From positions 95,369 to 112,434 of the forward strand of contig QAML01000103.1 in assembly GCA_003150315.1 (NCBI GenBank): DNA of 17,066 bases. The letters are read 5' to 3'. Both the position numbers and the translations under genes were made by a program. The notes below the pieces were generated by a model. It saw only the letters and a program-made list of their open reading frames with translations. It was not told the DNA's origin and did no database searches. This DNA is from Prevotellaceae bacterium (GTDB lineage Bacteria; Bacteroidota; Bacteroidia; Bacteroidales; Bacteroidaceae). Numbering within the stretch: position 1 is the first letter of the stretch; each line of letters opens with the position of its first letter. This document shows positions 15,714 to 17,066 of the stretch, in pieces.

Positions 15714-16744
15714 ATTCCTGTTATGGTGTTTGATATGAGAATTCTGTTTATTTGATCAATATCCTTGTCCAACTTTACGCACGGGAAATCCTTTTTCAGC
15801 TTCATAAGTTTCTCTTTTGTCGATGTCATCAACGATTTATATTGTACGCTTTGTGGAAACAAAGGTTTGTGAAGCAAGGTTTTATATATCGGAACCCATT
15901 GTCTGACGAATTCCGTGGCATTTGCGCTGAAAGCGTATTCTGCAAATTTTTCGTAGATATAATTAACTGTTTGTTTTGACGGATGCAGCATGTCTTCAGC
16001 GTAAAAACGGTAGTCGCGCAACTCATCATTCAATATTTCGAATGAAGGAAAATAATGGCATTTGCCTTCGTGGTTTTTCACAATGCCGTTAACGGCAAGC
16101 ATTAACACAGCTTTTCCGAGGTTTGAACCATGCAATCCGTATTTTATGTATCTGTATGGACTTATGGTGAACAAAACGTTTATGTCGGGATTGATTTGAA
16201 ACACACTTTCAAGCACTTCGTCATAAGAGGAAATTATTTCCTGCGGGTCAAGGTCTTTGACGGTAAATTCGTAAGCCGGTTGTTTGTGGCAGTTTGCCAC
16301 GGCAAAAGCTCCGGTTCCGTTGTCGCGGAAATACACACGGTTGGTGCCGAAGGTTATCACGAGAAGTTTGGCGTGTTTAAGCACACCGGTTGCCAGAGAA
16401 AGCGAGTCGTATATGTTCTTTTCCAACTCATTTTTCTCGCACGATGAAAAATTTGAGGAATGAAGCCAACTGTGCCAAATGGCATTGTCGCAGAACAGAC
16501 GACTTTCCACAAGTTCTTTGTCGGGACATCCGTTTAGAGCAGTATGTGCAATGATTTTCAAACTGTTAAGGATGGAAAGCGGATTGTAGAGCACTCCGAA
16601 CGGGTTGCAAATGCAGTTGAAACGATTTTCTCGGAGTTTATGTCCTACTTCGTCTGAGAAGCACGAACCCAAAAGCAGGATGCCGTCTCCTGCTTCGAGT
16701 GAGAATCCTGCTTTTTCGATTTCCAATTCGATTTTGAACTTCAT
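15710..16744 (-). CDS. GSCFA domain protein (SGNH-hydrolase-like)
   Basis: A 344-residue protein without signal peptide or membrane span. The family signature appears as LLGSCFSDEVG, with GSCFS at residues 26-30. By analogy with SGNH/GDSL hydrolases the nucleophile would be Ser27, a TFGTN block (131-135) would supply the oxyanion Asn135, and DMLHPS (251-256) would supply Asp251 and His254. The set is therefore complete for an esterase or acyltransferase fold. The substrate is not known for the family. It is the first gene of a two-gene unit with murF-alr (ATGA overlap), so a role in envelope or peptidoglycan modification is a reasonable inference. A perfect -7 box lies about 30 bases upstream. 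The C-terminal 60 residues are helical and charged. Confidence 0.92.
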   Translation of the reverse strand: MKFKIELEIEKAGFSLEAGDGILLLGSCFSDEVGHKLRENRFNCICNPFGVLYNPLSILNSLKIIAHTALNGCPDKELVESRLFCDNAIWHSWLHSSNFSSCEKNELEKNIYDSLSLATGVLKHAKLLVITFGTNRVYFRDNGTGAFAVANCHKQPAYEFTVKDLDPQEIISSYDEVLESVFQINPDINVLFTISPYRYIKYGLHGSNLGKAVLMLAVNGIVKNHEGKCHYFPSFEILNDELRDYRFYAEDMLHPSKQTVNYIYEKFAEYAFSANATEFVRQWVPIYKTLLHKPLFPQSVQYKSLMTSTKEKLMKLKKDFPCVKLDKDIDQINRILISNTITGI

Positions 16745-16981
16745 TTGCTTTGCGCATGGCTTATTGCGACTACAAAGTTAAGCAAAAAATGCAAGTTCGA
16801 ACCCATTGCGGCATGTTCACAACTTCATAAAAACAAAGAGAAATCAGAGAGCAGAAAAATGCTAAAGACATGAACTCGTGTATAAGGTGTGAACATCGGT
16901 TTCAGAGCATGAAACAGATGAAAATGACCGTTAAAAACAGCTGTTTGTAAGTTGCTGTGTTTCAGACGTCCCGAAAAGCGA
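16745..16981. other. Non-coding region upstream of the GSCFA gene
   Basis: This stretch runs from the GSCFA start to repeat copy C. It contains the -7 box at 16773-16780, an 8-base inverted pair ATGTTCAC/GTGAACAT (16813-16820 and 16889-16896), a short hairpin GTTTCA/TGAAAC (16899-16915) and the palindrome AAACAGCTGTTT (16935-16946). No open frame or known RNA is evident. Confidence 0.55.
16773..16780 (-). promoter_or_regulatory. Promoter -7 box of the GSCFA-murF-alr operon
   Basis: On the - strand this reads TAACTTTG, a full match to TAnnTTTG and identical to the -7 box of the DUF3078 promoter. It lies 28 bases before the start codon at 16744. No good TTG is seen at the expected -33 distance. 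A leader of about 20 bases is predicted. Confidence 0.55.
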
Positions 16982-17066
16982 AAAATACAAGGCACTTATT
17001 TTAAAATAAGTGCCTTGTATTTTAAAATATATGGCTTGTATTTTTTACAACATGCCTTATGTTTTT
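16982..17066. repeat. Intergenic palindromic repeat, copy C (right end cut by window)
   Basis: A perfect 42-bp palindrome at 16982-17023, centred between 17002 and 17003, shares 41 identical bases with copy A (12-52). It is followed by the second module (17018-17048), identical over 31 bases to copy B, and then by TGCCTTATGTTTTT at 17053-17066, identical to 61-74 of copy A. The three copies thus share modules in different combinations and in the same orientation. The element may continue past the window end. Confidence 0.88.

Noticed and set aside
1..17066. CRISPR array, integron or phage attachment site suggested by the repeats
   Set aside because: The three repeat copies are separated by 6-11 kb of core genes, show no regular spacers, and no Cas, integrase or phage genes are present.

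Overview
The window looks like a stretch of chromosome from a member of the Bacteroidales, most likely Prevotellaceae. The lineage call rests on gene content and form: a fused MurF/alanine racemase, a GSCFA protein, DUF5686, DUF3078 and DUF4923 envelope proteins, a LolA-like carrier beside TrxB, and a bacterial inositol-3-phosphate synthase. It also rests on Bacteroidetes-type promoters (-7 box TAnnTTTG, weak or absent Shine-Dalgarno sites) and signal peptides ending in Ala-Gln. Base composition is moderately AT-rich and even throughout. No tRNA, rRNA, insertion sequence, phage gene or CRISPR array was seen.

Layout. Positions 1-394 hold a palindromic repeat (copy A), a hairpin and the glnS leader. 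glnS and a TPR protein follow on the + strand with a 4-base overlap and end at a strong bidirectional terminator near 3550. From about 10360 back to 3604 everything is on the - strand. In transcription order this is lolA-like, trxB and DUF4923 (one tight operon), then inositol-3-phosphate synthase with its own promoter, then a DUF5686 outer-membrane protein and a small conserved unknown gene. A 575-base gene-free divergent region (10357-10931) carries repeat copy B. Next, on the + strand, come a DUF3078 outer-membrane protein and a lipoprotein-like DNA/RNA endonuclease, closed by a second strong bidirectional terminator near 13220. The last unit, on the - strand, is a GSCFA protein overlapping murF-alr by 4 bases. 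The right edge (16745-17066) is non-coding and ends inside repeat copy C.

Most of the genes serve the envelope: peptidoglycan precursor synthesis (MurF-Alr), lipoprotein transport (LolA-like), outer-membrane beta-barrels (DUF5686, DUF3078), periplasmic DUF4923, an exported nuclease, and inositol phosphate, which in this phylum feeds inositol lipids. glnS and trxB are housekeeping genes.

The least explained element is the three-copy AT-rich intergenic repeat. Two copies contain a perfect 40-42 bp palindrome, and all three are assembled from the same short modules in the same orientation. It is the best candidate here for something not well described. The genes themselves look like ordinary core genes of the order.
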